DNA of 64,000 bases from Dama dama (lineage: Eukaryota > Chordata > Mammalia > Artiodactyla > Cervidae): positions 24,960,001 to 25,024,000 of the forward strand of contig NC_083697.1 in the NCBI RefSeq assembly GCF_033118175.1, given 5' to 3'. Shown piece after piece: positions 1-11,779 of this stretch; positions within the stretch are counted from its first letter, which is position 1; the number at the start of each line of letters is the position of its first letter. The notes beneath the pieces were generated by a model, which saw only the letters and a list, made by a program, of their open reading frames with translations, was not told where the DNA came from and searched no databases. The position numbers and the translations under genes are program-made.

Positions 1-1061
1 GGAAACAAATGAACTCAATTACACCAATGCCAAGAATTGTAAATCAGAAGAAAACAAGACAAAAAACATACATATACACACATACATATGCTATCATGTT
101 TCTTGTACTGCATGTTAGCATAAATGATAATAGGTCAGTGTTATAAAAAGAAAGCAAAATAGTACATAATTGAATAATTGGTGAAATTACACAGAAACAA
201 GAGTGTACAGACATTAAAAATACAACCATGATAGGAGGGGGTCCTAACAACAATGGCAATATCAGTTATTTAGACATAGGAACCAAAACAGTTGAATAAC
301 ATGTTAGAGTCAGCTGCCCACAGCATTAATTTGATATTCTCCAAAGTAAGACAGCCTGTGTAGAGGCAAACTTCTTGACACTTTATGCAGAGTGCTTGGA
401 CCCTGAAGAGCTCGCTAAGAATTTGGAAGACTTAAAACCCTCTTTGAGTGTCAGCCTGTCATACTAAGAGGACTCAGAGATTTGGAGCTCATTATTCCCA
501 TTCCGTCCCCTTGTTTGTTTTGAGTTCTTTTTTCATGATTCAGGTAATTTGGACATATTTTGATAATGTTAAATTGAGAGTGCAAGTCAACTCACTGAAG
601 TATGTAATATACTTCTTCCAATATATTAGATATAAACTACCAGTAAGAGTTTCTATCTGGTAATGAACTAAAAAAAACTTCATTCAAATGGGGAAATTGT
701 CATTTAAAATCAACTGAGATGACAGCTTACATTCAAATAACAGTGTTCACTTGCTCATTCTAATTTCATCTTAGCCTTTTGAAATTTGGCTCTACAAGCA
801 GTGTGTTAATTTGTCACTTGAAATCCAAAGTCTGTTTTTTAGTAATCATCCAGTATACTGTGTAGCCTCTTATCTATCTCTCATACCTAATATATTCCCT
901 TACTTCTGTAATATTATAAATTTTTCTTTTCCACTCCGGTTCATTCCTCTTCATAGTTTTCACTGATTCCTCCACAACCTTGTGCCTATAAACGTGGACA
1001 TTCCTTCACATTCTCTCCCCAGTTCTCTTTTCTTTCTGTTCCATGTTCTCTTCTTTCCCTG
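1..1061. other. Unassigned AT-rich DNA
   Basis: I see no gene or recognisable repeat here. Open frames are short and lack any familiar domain. The sequence is AT-rich with homopolymer runs, as expected for intergenic or intronic mammalian DNA. Confidence 0.6.
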
Positions 1062-1277
1062 TGTGCTGGTGTGCTGTGCGTAGTCGCTCAGTTGTGTCCG
1101 ACTCTTCCAGACCCTTTGGACAGCAGCCTGCTGCTGGGATTTTTCAGACAAGAATACTGGAGTGGATTGCCATTTCCTTCTCCAGGGGATCTTCCCAACC
1201 CAGAGATCGAACCTGGGTCTCTTATGTCTCCTGCATTGCAGGCAGATTCTTTACTGTCTGAGCCATCAGGGAAGCCC
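1062..1277 (-). mobile_element. Bov-tA SINE, near full length, antisense
   Basis: The plus strand shows the reverse complement of the ruminant tRNA-Glu/Bov-A SINE. It runs from a 'gtcgctcagttgtgtccgac' block, through 'caagaatactggagtgg', to the tRNA-derived head ending 'ccatcagggaagccc'. The head carries Pol III box-like sequence, but the copy is diverged. These SINEs have no coding function and are known to be mobilised by BovB LINE machinery. The overlapping open frames are translations of the SINE. Confidence 0.92.
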
Positions 1278-2615
1278 ATTATTTCCTTATTTGAAATCGT
1301 TTGTCACTTACGGAGGTATGCTTGTTTAAACTACTGAGCCTCCTTGCCTGCTCAGCTGTTTTGGAAGTCTTTCCAGAAACAAACAAATCTCTGTATCGAA
1401 ATTTAACCTTTTATGGTTAACATCAAATTGTCAGGAATCAGGCAACCAGGTCTTTATGATTTCTAAATGTTATAAAAAAAGTCTGCTAGAAAGTTCCAGG
1501 GATCAGACTAATGCAGGTCACAAGAATCAAGTCTGATTACCCCAACTTCTTATGCTCTGGTCTATTTCATCACTCGCTGCTGATGAAAGAAGGCTGTGTA
1601 CATTCCTACCAGTGCTTTTGCTTCTTGACCTCTATGTATTTGCATCCTTGAGATTTAAATGGCCTCCAATTTTTTTCCTCTATGATGAACTTGTTACATT
1701 AATATCTGATGAGAAGATGCAAGTATCTATTATTTATGCTCATGAAATGTTACATATTATAATATCCACACACATATTTTAAGCAATATGTAATGTTCAT
1801 TTTTATAGCTTGAACTACTCACTAAAGAGTCATTTTTTGCTACTTCCAATCTTATAAATAATTATTAATTTTTAGAGTGAGAAACCTCAACATTTATTTT
1901 CCACCTGATACACTCTTAAAAGTGCTTGATATTTAATAACTGAATAAGAAGATTCTTAAAGTGTGCTTAATCACTATTAATCAAGATGGAGCGTGTTATA
2001 GAAAGAACAAAGAAAAACTTTTATCACCTGCAAGTTTCACGAACTTGTATAACAGACTAAAGTGGGCATGCTTAGTTCTGGGATATACATTAGAAATCAC
2101 CTAGTTTAACTCAGCTTATTTTACATATGAGGGAAGCAATTTAGGAGATTGTTGTGATCTGCCCTCATACTACAAATAATACTTTGCCTGTGACAAAGAA
2201 ACTTCTGCTGAAACTTGTATCTTCTGACTTCTAACAAGGGCCTTTCAAATAATAACAAAGCTCTGCAGACGAATTAATTTCAGTTGATTAAAAAATCTAA
2301 TGGGAGATACATTATATATAGAACCCCCTTTCAGCTCTCAATTTGTGTGTGTCAAAATGTATTAGCAAAGAATACAATGCCACGATGACAACTGTGTCAG
2401 TAGGATTTAAAGAAAATTAATGAAAGGACAGGGCTTTGGCTATATTATCCTTGCCTGCTCTTTTAGTCATGATACTTTAATAATGCATTTAGCAGGAAGC
2501 CTGACTGAAGAGAGTCTCTACCAAAGAAAAATATTTTCCCTTGTAATCAAGAACATACACACACACATGCACACAACCCTGAGAGAAGTTTCAGCAATAA
2601 ATACTCTTAAGATGC
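1278..2615. other. Unassigned AT-rich DNA
   Basis: No gene, RNA gene or repeat family could be assigned. The 76-codon frame near 1552-1782 has no recognisable domain. Confidence 0.55.
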
Positions 2616-2683
2616 AGTTGTTGTCAGTTGCTCAGTCGTGTCTGACTCTTTGTGACCCCATGTACTGCAGCAGGCCAGGCAAA
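2616..2683 (-). mobile_element. BovB/Bov-A 3'-end fragment
   Basis: A short piece begins 'gttgttgtcagttgctcag' and continues 'cgtgtctgactctttgtgac' to 'gcaggccaggc'. This is the reverse complement of the shared BovB/Bov-A 3' tail. It breaks off abruptly into unrelated sequence, so it is a heavily truncated insertion or deletion remnant. The 132-codon frame crossing it (2420-2818) is not a credible gene. Confidence 0.8.
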
Positions 2684-4569
2684 AAAATTTCTTTAGTCTT
2701 TTCCTTCTATTCTGCACTGTGCTACTCTCTTGCTCTGTTCTCTTTGCTCTTTATCTTTGAATACTGGTCATCACTAGAGGATAGACTGAGCAAAACCTGT
2801 TGTTTGAAGAACCACTGACCCGTCTGCCTCTGCCCTTGCCTTGAAGCGAACTCAGGGCATGATGGTTGGAGATGAGTGCTTGAGGAGTCAGCCCCAGTGA
2901 GAAAAGGTAGATAGCAGAGGCAGGCAGATTTTCACGGCATGCAGCATCCATCATCTCAGACCGCTCCCACCTTCCCTTTTCAGCTGCCTGTCAGCCTCTG
3001 GGCTCGATGTTAGGGGAGCTCTTCACCTGGGATGGATCGAACCTCTGCGTCTCTCTCTATTTCAGGAGGAACTGACTTAAAACAATGCTGTGTTTGGTAC
3101 TTGGATGTTTCAGACATATTAATGTTAGTCTGTTATCCCACATTAGTATTGTTCTTTCTGGGTGTGTGCCATGTGTATCATCATACTTTATTTCTAAGGG
3201 TATACAGTTGAGGATACGGTTTCTACATAGGATAGCAGGTGAACGCGACATAGCCTGGGATATAGATCGAGAAGACCTGGTTAGCCTATTGTCTGACATG
3301 CTGGACATGAAGAAATCATCTTGACACCTTCAAGCTTTAGTTTTCTCATCAGAAAAGTAGGGACTGTAATGATGGTGTTTTATCTTATCTGTTTGCAAAA
3401 TATAAAGCATTGCTTATTTACATTATATCTTTAGAGGCTGTTTTAATGAAAAAACTAAGACCTTTACACTCTGAATTTATGAACGATAAATCTGAATTAG
3501 AGTTAAACCAAGAATAAGTTCCTCTAGATGGATTTTATGATTCTGGAATTATAAATTCAGTTTCTGTTTTGATAGACTGCCTCTTTTTTTTTTTTTAAAG
3601 AAAGAAGACCGCGTGTGGAAGGTGTTTCTTTGCTTTTGTTTTCTTTCTTTGCATTTTTGTCTTGATTCTCTTGGGTTTCTTGGGAAAAAATAAGTGCCAG
3701 TAGTAATACTTCCACATTTCTGATTAGAACTTGGTGATGTTATGATGATAATTATTATTTTTATTCCTGCAGGCTACAGACAGCCTGCTATTAGAATATC
3801 CTGCCAGTGACTTCAAGAAGAGCCCTATGCGTTTTTATTCTATCATGTATAAGATATGTTACTGTTTATATATTTTTAAAATGTCTTGGAAAGGCATAAT
3901 AAGGGTCTCAATAATAGAAGTAAGTGTATTTTAAAGTTCTGGAACTAAACTTGAGCATCATATTTTGGGCACATTATATGTTATAGGGTTCACAAAGCAT
4001 AAATTTCAGGGAAACAGCCAATTGTAAAGTCAAGTTGTATGGCTGTGAGATCACATGAACTGTGACAGACAAAATATATTTTTGCTACAAACCCTTCGAA
4101 CAGGAAAGTGGGTATTTTTCAAAGCTGGTGAAAACATACTATTGTTTTGCTAAGTTGGCATTTCCTAGTGAACAGGGTGGTAGCTCTGATCTTTCATGTT
4201 ACATGTGCACGAATCTCACCCAAATATTTGTTCAGGCTATAAACAGTGCAGGCTTCCTGCTTGCCGTTCCTGCTCCTAAGTAATTATCCGATAATTTACA
4301 GGATTCTTCTTCAATAATGATTGCTTTTGTTGTTTTATTGTCATCCCAACTGTCATGGCCTTGATTCGGACTATTATCATTTCCCAGGGGAACATTACAA
4401 TATTGTGGTAGTTTTTTTTGCTTCTCCAAACCATCCTCCACACTATTTCAGAAGTGAGCTTTCTAAAGTAAAAACTCTGACAAAGCTGTTCTATAAATGT
4501 TCACTTCTAGGGCATGAAGTCTACACTTCTCAACTTGGCACACAACATCATCAGTTACCTTATTTCTCA
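2684..4569. other. Unassigned DNA with a slightly GC-richer stretch at 2820-3060
   Basis: No gene or named repeat is supported. A somewhat GC-richer segment at about 2820-3060 contains polypyrimidine tracts followed by CAG and would superficially pass for exon-like DNA, but no extended reading frame or domain accompanies it. A run of about 14 T lies near 3583-3596. Confidence 0.5.
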
Positions 4570-4668
4570 TACTTTGGCCCTGAGACCACACAGCTGATGA
4601 GTGGCAGAGCTAGGGTTTAAAGCCAAGCAGTTTTACTTGAGTCTACTTAGTCATGCTATGCCGCAGCC
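4570..4668 (-). repeat. MIR SINE fragment
   Basis: The segment contains 'gaccacacagctgatgagtg' followed by 'gcagagctagggtttaaagc'. These are the diagnostic core and tRNA-side block of the mammal-wide MIR in antisense orientation. It is diverged and partial, as expected for an element that predates ruminants. Confidence 0.75.
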
Positions 4669-4672
4669 TCAT

Positions 4673-5466
4673 ATAAATTGGAGGCCAGAGAATCCAGCTA
4701 AAGACTTTTCATTGGTATGTTTGAGAATTCAGATGTGATTAAATTCTTCTGGTAAGCCATTCAGCTTGCTAATTGCTTACTTCTTAGAGGTATTAGGTGC
4801 TACGATCACAGTCAACAAACATTTATTAGACACATATGTTCTATGGGGTCCTTGGTATAAGTAGCCATAAAAACAAATATAGTGTATTTGAGGAAGCCAG
4901 TTGGAATTTTAAGGTTGAATGAGACTCCCAGATATTGTCCAGTTCAAGCCTCTATTTTCAGGACTGTATGAGAGCTGAGCAATTTGATCAGTTTTCCTTT
5001 TTATGAAGATTTTTAAGATGAATACTTGGGTCTCTTAGTTATCTGGTTACCCTGATTTTAATTATGTTAAGAATAGGAAACTTACGTGTGCTGCTGTAAG
5101 TGATACTTGAATAAAATGAAGCTGGATATCAATCTCTAGGAAAAACACTTCCTCACTAACAGAAAAGGTATCTATTTATTTTAGCCATATTTTACAGAAT
5201 ATACTCTGGTTCCTTTGACAGATAGTCAGACTGTCCTTGAAGAGTTATACTGTATTCATTAACAGTTAAGAAAAGGTCTGACATGCTGGACATCATGGTG
5301 ATCATGTTAAGAGGTGGTGCCTGCCTGCCTTTTCTGTTCCAAATATTTTGGAAGGAATTAAATTTTTATTATTTTTTCCTGTTCGTCAGTGTCAGTGCTC
5401 TCAGAGGAAGTCGGATCTTAATTTTATCATTTACAAAAGCACTTTGGAAACATAAGTGGGAAGAGG
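4673..5466. other. Mostly unassigned; weak L2/MIR-like patch at 4811-4876
   Basis: Around 4811-4876, 'caacaaacatttattagaca' followed by a 'ggtccttggtataag' block resembles the widely shared 3' section of MIR/L2 elements, but divergence prevents assignment. The remainder has no recognisable feature. Confidence 0.4.
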
Positions 5467-5617
5467 CAGTTGTTGTTTAGTAGCTCAGTCGTGTCTGACT
5501 CTTTTGCGACCCCATGGGCTGAGCCCACCGGGCTCTTTCTGTCTATGGCATTTCCCAGGCAAGAATACTGGAGTGAGTTGCCATTTCCTCCTCCAAGGAT
5601 CTTCCTGGTCCAGAAGA
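5467..5617 (-). mobile_element. Bov-tA SINE, head truncated
   Basis: Antisense Bov-tA starting at 'gttgttgtttagtagctcag' and continuing through 'caagaatactggagtgag' to 'aaggatcttcctggtccag'. The tRNA-derived head that should follow is missing or too decayed to see. Confidence 0.88.
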
Positions 5618-7603
5618 AGCAGGTTCACAAGGATTTAGAAGCATGGTAAGAAACAACAAAATAGTACTAGTAGAAGGGTAAGAGTCTGGTGACCTCAGAG
5701 CAGATGGTAGAAGGGTTGTGTTAATTAAAGTGGACAAGTTCTCACAAATGGGGTGGAGAAACAGGTGGACTGAAATGTATTAAAGAAAGAATGTGGTAAA
5801 GTGCAAGTTTAAAATGATGTCATAAGTTTTTTTAAACGAGCACGCTCAAGCATTATTTTTCCAGATTGGTAACTGCAAAAAACTCATTCCTTTGATATTG
5901 TCATTTAGACCTTTCTTTTGAAATCAACTTCAGAAATAGTTTACATGTTTATTAAAGGCCATAACTTTATGACCATAAACAAAGTTATATATATATTGAT
6001 TAACACACCATATTCAAAATCCTTGATACTGAGTGTCTTTGTGTTGTTTCCATAAATAAAATATCCCACAGAAGGTGAGGACATCAAAGAAATGTGGTAC
6101 ACTTTGTGAAACCAATCCCAAAAAGCTCCAAAAGGCATTCAGAGTCACAGAATCAGTATTGTAGTTATAAGTGTAAACAGTTCAATGCTGATTGCTTTAA
6201 GGTGGTATACCCTCAGTTTGGTTTGTAGCCTTAAGCAAATCTGTCATATCACCTTGTAATCAAGTCCACTCTATGAGAAAGAACCTGGCTGGAATTTATG
6301 TAATATGGTTACCATTTCTCAGGGAAGCAGGAACTTCAGGACGCAATTAATGAGTGCTAGCCACTAGTATATTCCCCACCCAAAACTCCACTCTTTCTGT
6401 GAAAGAAGAAGCAAAAGCAAATCACACCAGTGCATTTCCCTAGAGTCCAGTCCGATGACACCCATTATTTCATGTGCCACTTTTTAGTTAAAATACATGC
6501 ACTGAAGTCGGGGGAGGGGGGGGGGAGACGGTCTGTAAAAAGTTATTTTTTTAATGGAAATACATCCTATTAAAGTTTCATAGAAAAGACTTAACAGCTT
6601 AACTCAGTAAAAATGTTTTTTCAATTGTTCAAAATTAATCCAATGCTTCCAAAATGCTCTTTGGAAATCCTTGTAAGTTTCCTTGCCTATGTACCCTTCT
6701 GCTATCATCCCAACACTCTTCAGAAGGAAATTGTTTTTTAACAAGAAAAATCTTCTTGAAGTCCCATTTCCAATGGGGTCCTGGCAACACCAGCTGCAAC
6801 ACATTGTTACTAAACCATTGTCTATTTTGGTTCTCATTGTTAAAAACACAAGTGACCAACACTCAGGACTTGTGCCATAGCCACCCCAGTGATTGATTAC
6901 AAATTGGATTGGAATGTGTGCTGTGAATTTTCTTGTTAAAAAAAATACAAGCTTTCAACAACACAAAAGAACAACTATATTTGATAGCCTGTCACTTAAA
7001 AAGTTAAGTAAGACCAAAATACAATTCTGGTTGTTAGTAGACAGCAATTAAAAAAATGTATTCCAACCTCACCAGTAATTCTGTTTTATAAAAAAGTCCA
7101 TTTCTGGGAGTCAGAGACTAGCTGGAGAAAATGCTTTAATTATGGGAACAAGATGTACCTAATTTTTAAGAACTCTTTAAAATATCTCAGGGTATCAAGG
7201 CAGAGTGGCCAGAGCCTTGGACAAATTATTGATTTCAAATCCCTGATAGCAGATTAAAGAATGGCACATTCAGTGAAGAGCTAGTATCAATCATCATAAT
7301 AAGATTTAATATGAGGAACTGAAGGAGTAATATTCTCAAGCTAAGATGCACGGAAAGAAAAGGAAGACCATAAATGATAGCTACTTGTATCTTAAACACC
7401 CAAGTAAGCGGGATAAACAGGCTGACCTCCAGCTTTAGTCACTGCCTGCCCCATGGGTAATGTAGCCTGATACTAACCATGTTGTGACTGTCCCTCTCCA
7501 GCACATTTCTATCAATATCCTACAAACAGCATCAGTGTGGTTGGTGCTGTGGTTGAATATCTAAGCAATACACAAGCCCTTGCTTCTAGAAGGTAGTGCA
7601 ACC
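5618..7603. other. Unassigned AT-rich DNA
   Basis: No gene or named repeat could be assigned over about 2 kb. Two overlapping short antisense frames at 6604-6862 could be an unrecognised old transposon remnant, but no catalytic motif is visible. Confidence 0.5.
6510..6525 (+). repeat. G-run (5 G, A, 10 G)
   Basis: Fifteen of sixteen consecutive plus-strand bases are G, interrupted by one A, within AT-rich DNA. Runs this long are length-unstable and can in principle fold into a G-quadruplex. No gene-proximal context supports a regulatory role. Confidence 0.85.
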
Positions 7604-7697
7604 AGCATTTGTTGAGAACCTACTTTGTGTCAAGAAATTTCTGGTAATTTCACTATATTAATAACCTTAGTTCATCGCCTCAATACCCTATAGCACC
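7604..7697 (-). repeat. MIR-like fragment
   Basis: The block 'gcatttgttgagaacctact' followed by 'ttgtgtcaagaaatt' and a later 'cctcaataccctata' follows the order of the antisense MIR 3' half (shared growth-type motif, then the 'ctcacaacaaccctatgagg' equivalent). It is strongly diverged. Confidence 0.55.
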
Positions 7698-7904
7698 TGT
7701 CATGTGCAGAGCCCTCAGAAAATACCTGAGGGAGGCAGTCAGGCAGGAAGGAAAATGCTAGAAAAGTGACCATATGCATTGTAAGTGAGCTCAGTATTTG
7801 GTATCTGTGGTCCCATGATGGATCAGCTTCAACTTAGAGTTATTTGAGTATAGTTTTAATACAGAAAAGTTTTGTCTTGATGAGTACAGTGGAAAGAACA
7901 CACA

Positions 7905-7925
7905 TTTTTTTTTTTTTTTTTTTTT
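7905..7925. repeat. Poly(T) tract of 21
   Basis: An uninterrupted run of 21 T. It could be the tail of an antisense retrocopy extending to about 8105, or simple slippage. Imperfectly similar flanks ('aaagaacacaca' left, 'aaagaaatacaaac' right) hint at a target duplication, but the body matches no gene or repeat I know. Confidence 0.85.
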
Positions 7926-8739
7926 GTAAAAGTGAATGAGACTTTTCCATATTGGGTTATATTTATTTTTTTTAGGAATTTAACAACTTTATAGAGCTGT
8001 GCATATAAGCTCTGGAAACTATACTGAAGTCTTTGTTTTCTCATCTCTGAAGAACAAATCACAGTTGCCACAAGCTTTAAGCAGAGTAGAGTATATACAT
8101 CCATTAAAAGAAATACAAACCTTTAAAATATATAATAATTACTAATGGTCACTTAAAGATAACAACAGATTGCTAAGTAAGAACCTAAAGATAGGCTATG
8201 GGAAATTCAGACCCCAAACTGTAAATGGTTTATACTATTCTAGTATATAAACTATAGTTTTAGTGGGGGAGAAGAGACAGTTAATACTAATTGTTCAATA
8301 GCTCTGGGTTGTTCACCATGTTTTCTCTGACCAGAATTTCATTAAAGGTTAGTCAGTCAAGGTAGGGGCCAAATGGCTCTTTACAGCTTAAGGGAACTAG
8401 GGAAGAGAGAGATTTCCTTGCTGGTCTGATTGTTGCAAACCCAGTGACAAGAACACAGAGTATTTTTGGAATTTGCACATGCTTAACACCTGGAATATTC
8501 TGAGAGCTATAGTCATACTTCATCAGTCACCAGAATGAAAAGCCAAATGCCGATCTGAAGGAGAACTTCTGAGGCAATTCTTCTGGAGCTCACTATATAC
8601 TCTACTTGTCATCTCTCAGACATAAGCCTTTAATCCCCTCTTCCTAAAATTGTTTATTTTAAAATGTGAGAAAGGCTAGGGATGTCACAGCCGAGTGGTG
8701 AGCTTTCCCTTTAAAGAACTCCGTCCTTCAAACCCATCT

Positions 8740-9069
8740 TTAGCAAAGAAACTGGCACTTCATGTGCTGAGCAGATGGTGTCCCGGCCCGGCCAGCCCGC
8801 CTGTGCAGCCGCGCCTCTGGCACACAGGTGTCCTGATTTGGACCTTCCTGAAATTCTGACACCGCGTTTTCCTCCACTGGGAAGTATGACTTGGCTATGC
8901 TGTTTTCCAGGGGCAACAGATACACTGGGCTAACAATAACAGCCCCAAGTAAGGTGATAACATAACCCTCTAACTCATACTTAGCTGGGACCCAGGGTAC
9001 AGGGTTTGTTCTAGGAGTCTGGGCCAACTTTTTGGTTTTGATTTCCTCTTTTATATTGTGTTTTGTCAT
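8740..9069 (-). other. Unassigned 109-codon open frame, doubtful
   Basis: An ATG-initiated antisense frame of 109 codons overlaps no recognised repeat. It has a basic start (MTKHNIKEEIKTKK), one hydrophobic stretch suitable for a membrane helix (YVITLLGAVIVSPVYLLPL, about residues 36-54) and an Arg/Ala/Gly-rich end encoded by a local CpG-containing patch. I do not recognise it as any protein family. No promoter, Kozak strength or conserved splice context stands out. It may be chance, a decayed gene fragment or an unrecognised exon; only comparison with related species would decide. Confidence 0.15.
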
Positions 9070-10526
9070 TCGTGTCTCCTCCTCTCACCTCTTAGGATTT
9101 GGGGGACATCTCAGAAGGGTGGGAAAGTTTTTTTTTAGAGAAGAAAAATACTGCTGTAATACATAAACAAAGCTAAACATTGCACATACATAGTAAGATA
9201 GTCTTCCAATCATTAGTATATATTGAGAAACCACATTCCAATGTTAAATAGTCTTCAAGGGTTTAAAAATAAGCAAAACTAGACAATTTCTTTAAATACT
9301 TTTCATAGTATTTTACAAAAATGACTATGAAAGTAAAAGATTTTTTTTTAAATGCAGGCAACGAGGAAGAAATTTAGTTGTTCTTTTCTGCATAATCTTT
9401 TACATAATCATTTCAGTCTCACCCAAAATATTTCTTAGTGCAGAACCCAGATGTTCTAAAGTTTTTTTTTTTCTTAAAGACAGCAATATTTAAGAACTTT
9501 CTCATTCCTTTCCATCTTAGTAACAGCTGCTTCTAACAACCACTTATAATGAATATGTCTAAGTAGGAAAAACATAAGTGGGAATAATAAGGGAAGTAGA
9601 CGGTAACATAATTTAGTGCTATAGATTGTGTTCCTGACCTGACTCTGATTCTTTCTCACAAAAGATAATTCTGAAAATGATGTCTTCTTTACCAAAAGCT
9701 ATTCATCTTCACTCAACTATGTCCTACAAATCTGATTGGTTTTGCCTTTAGATAAGTAGACATAATTACTCAGTACAGCTCAAGAAGGAAAAGTTTATTA
9801 CTCAGAAGTGATTTTATCCCACTGTTTTAAGATAATTCAGCTATTGCCTTTGATCTGAAAGGAATGATATAATACAGAAGAGATATCCTAATTTTCAAAA
9901 AGTGATGGTCTAGTCCATAGAATGTTGAGTTTGGTACTGATTGTGGCCTACATTACAAAGCAGATTATAAAATTAAGTACTTATGGAAATAGATTTAACA
10001 AAGGAAAAAACACAGGTTTACTTAGATTAAATCATGACAAACTAATTTTATAATTTCTTGAACATGGGAACCAGTCTGATGACACAATGATGCCATTTAT
10101 AGGCATTTCCTTTGAGAGTTAATGATCTTTTATCTGTAAATACCACTATATGCCAGTGACTCTCATATTTGTATTTCTTAGCAATACCTCTCTCTTGGAC
10201 TTCAGAATAATAAATGTCAACCTAACATTTCCACTAATACATATTTCATACTGACCATATCAAAATCATCTTTTCCCTTTTCCAAAGCTGTTGCACCCAT
10301 GGATTTCCTCAACCCATTTGATGGTAAATCTATTTTTCTAATTGCTCAACCAAAAAGGCATGGATTCGTCTATAATTTCTTTTTTTCCCATACATTCATG
10401 TTCAGTCTCTCAGGAAAGCCCCTTAGCTCTATCTTAAAAACATATCCATAGATCAAAGCAGGCATTTCTGCATGTGAATTAACAGTAGTTCATAGAAAAT
10501 TGACTTAGGAATTTAACTTAAGACAG

Positions 10527-10815
10527 AATCAACCCTGAATATTCATTGGAAGGACCAATGCTGAAGCTGAAGCTCCAATACTTTGGCCAACTGATGTGAA
10601 GAGCTGACTCATTGGAAGAGACCCTGATGCTGGGAAAGACTGGAGGCAAAAGAAGGGGTGGCAAAGGATAAGATGGTTAGATAGCATCACCGACTCAGTG
10701 GGCACAAATTTGAGCAAACTGTGGGAGATAGTAGACAGGGAAGTCTGGTGTGCTGCAATCCATGGGGTCGCAAGGAGTTGGACAGGACTTAGCGACTGAA
10801 AATCAACACCACCAC
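10527..10815 (+). mobile_element. BovB LINE 3' end, sense
   Basis: A 5'-truncated BovB of about 290 bp in sense orientation. It contains 'attcattggaaggaccaatg', 'ctccaatactttggccaact', 'gagctgactcattggaagag' and the 3' terminus 'gacaggacttagcgactgaa', followed by a short CAC-containing tail. This encodes the last part of the BovB polyprotein and its 3' UTR. No frame is intact. Severe 5' truncation is the usual outcome of target-primed reverse transcription. Confidence 0.92.
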
Positions 10816-11451
10816 ACAGGGCAGAGCAGAACTTCCCAAGAAAATACCTTCATACAAACATGAGAAACATGTTTATTTTATAGTCTAGGAAGTGTTATAT
10901 CTGTATACATTTAGAGTGTTAAAAAATTTGGTATGCTTAAAACCAATTCAATCATCAAGTCTGCATTGCCAGGGCAGGAAAAATTACTCAAGTAGCATTT
11001 ACTGACCATAGCCTATAAAAACAAAAACATTTTGAAAATCCTATTCTTTGTTATACTGGACTCCTCAGTCATTTTTTTTAGTGACCAGACAGCACCAAAA
11101 CCCATGTGTTAGTTGTGTTTTCTTGACACTTCTCTTTGGCTTTTTGGGATCTTCTTCTTTTGGGTTTTTCTCTATGTTATATACATAGCTAGCAGAAAAG
11201 GAGAATGATTTCTTAGATTGGCCATTAGATTCTGTAATAGTCTTATATTGAGATGTGACTTAGTTCTCCAAACTCAGACTTTTAAATAACCTTTACTCTT
11301 GTTTGACTCTTTGGAAGAGCAGGCCTAATTTATTGTTTAGAAGTAGGGGAAATGATATCACACAAGAAGTGTTATGATGTTATTATGCCATTAACCTGGT
11401 CTCGGTTTTTATCATAATTATTAAATTTCTCTTTTTAGTGTTCGCTTATAT
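10816..11451. other. Unassigned AT-rich DNA
   Basis: Nothing recognisable lies between the BovB fragment and the next SINE. Confidence 0.5.
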
Positions 11452-11580
11452 TGGAGAAGGAAATGGCAACCCACTCCAGTACTCTTGCCTGGAGAAGCTC
11501 ATGGACAAAGGAGCCCGGTGGGCTACAGTCCATGGGGTTGCAAAGAGTCGGACAGGACTTAGCGACTAAACCAGCACCAC
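11452..11580 (+). mobile_element. Bov-A SINE unit, no tRNA head
   Basis: Begins directly at 'ttggagaaggaaatggcaac' and runs through 'cttgcctggag' to 'gagtcggacaggacttagcg' with a CAGCACCAC-type tail. It lacks the tRNA-derived head, so it is either a Bov-A type insertion or a 5'-truncated Bov-tA. Confidence 0.9.
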
Positions 11581-11779
11581 ATTACCAATAAATGATTTAT
11601 CTGTCAGACACCTGAGGAAAATTGTATTTCATTTTAACTACAAAAAATATTTTATTTTGCAAAATTTTCAGGTTATTCTGTAATCCCATTTACAGGAATT
11701 AGTATTTGTATCTTGAGATATGAAAAATATGACTGTATTAGTTGATCTTGTGATATTGACAAATTAACCAATGAAACAG

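Larger units (their letters stand above)
7698..10526. other. Unassigned AT-rich DNA, about 2.8 kb
   Basis: No gene or named repeat is supported. Local features are the long T tract at 7905-7925 and a CpG-bearing patch near 8780-8870 inside a 109-codon antisense frame, both listed separately. Other open frames (for example 9474-9695 antisense) have no recognisable domain. Confidence 0.5.

Noticed and set aside
1043..1337. Overlapping open frames on both strands with phrases such as GFPDGSDSKESACNAGD or VAQLCPTLPDPLD
   Set aside because: These are translations of Bov-tA SINE sequence. The same phrases recur at every SINE (for example 12436-12730, 25025-25242, 33263-33583, 36555-36855, 61040-61327, 61929-62338). 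They are repeat-derived frames, not genes.
6604..6862. Possible mariner-type transposase C-terminus in two antisense frames
   Set aside because: The similarity was only a vague FQ..F..W pattern, with no catalytic triad and no inverted repeats. It is not strong enough to call.
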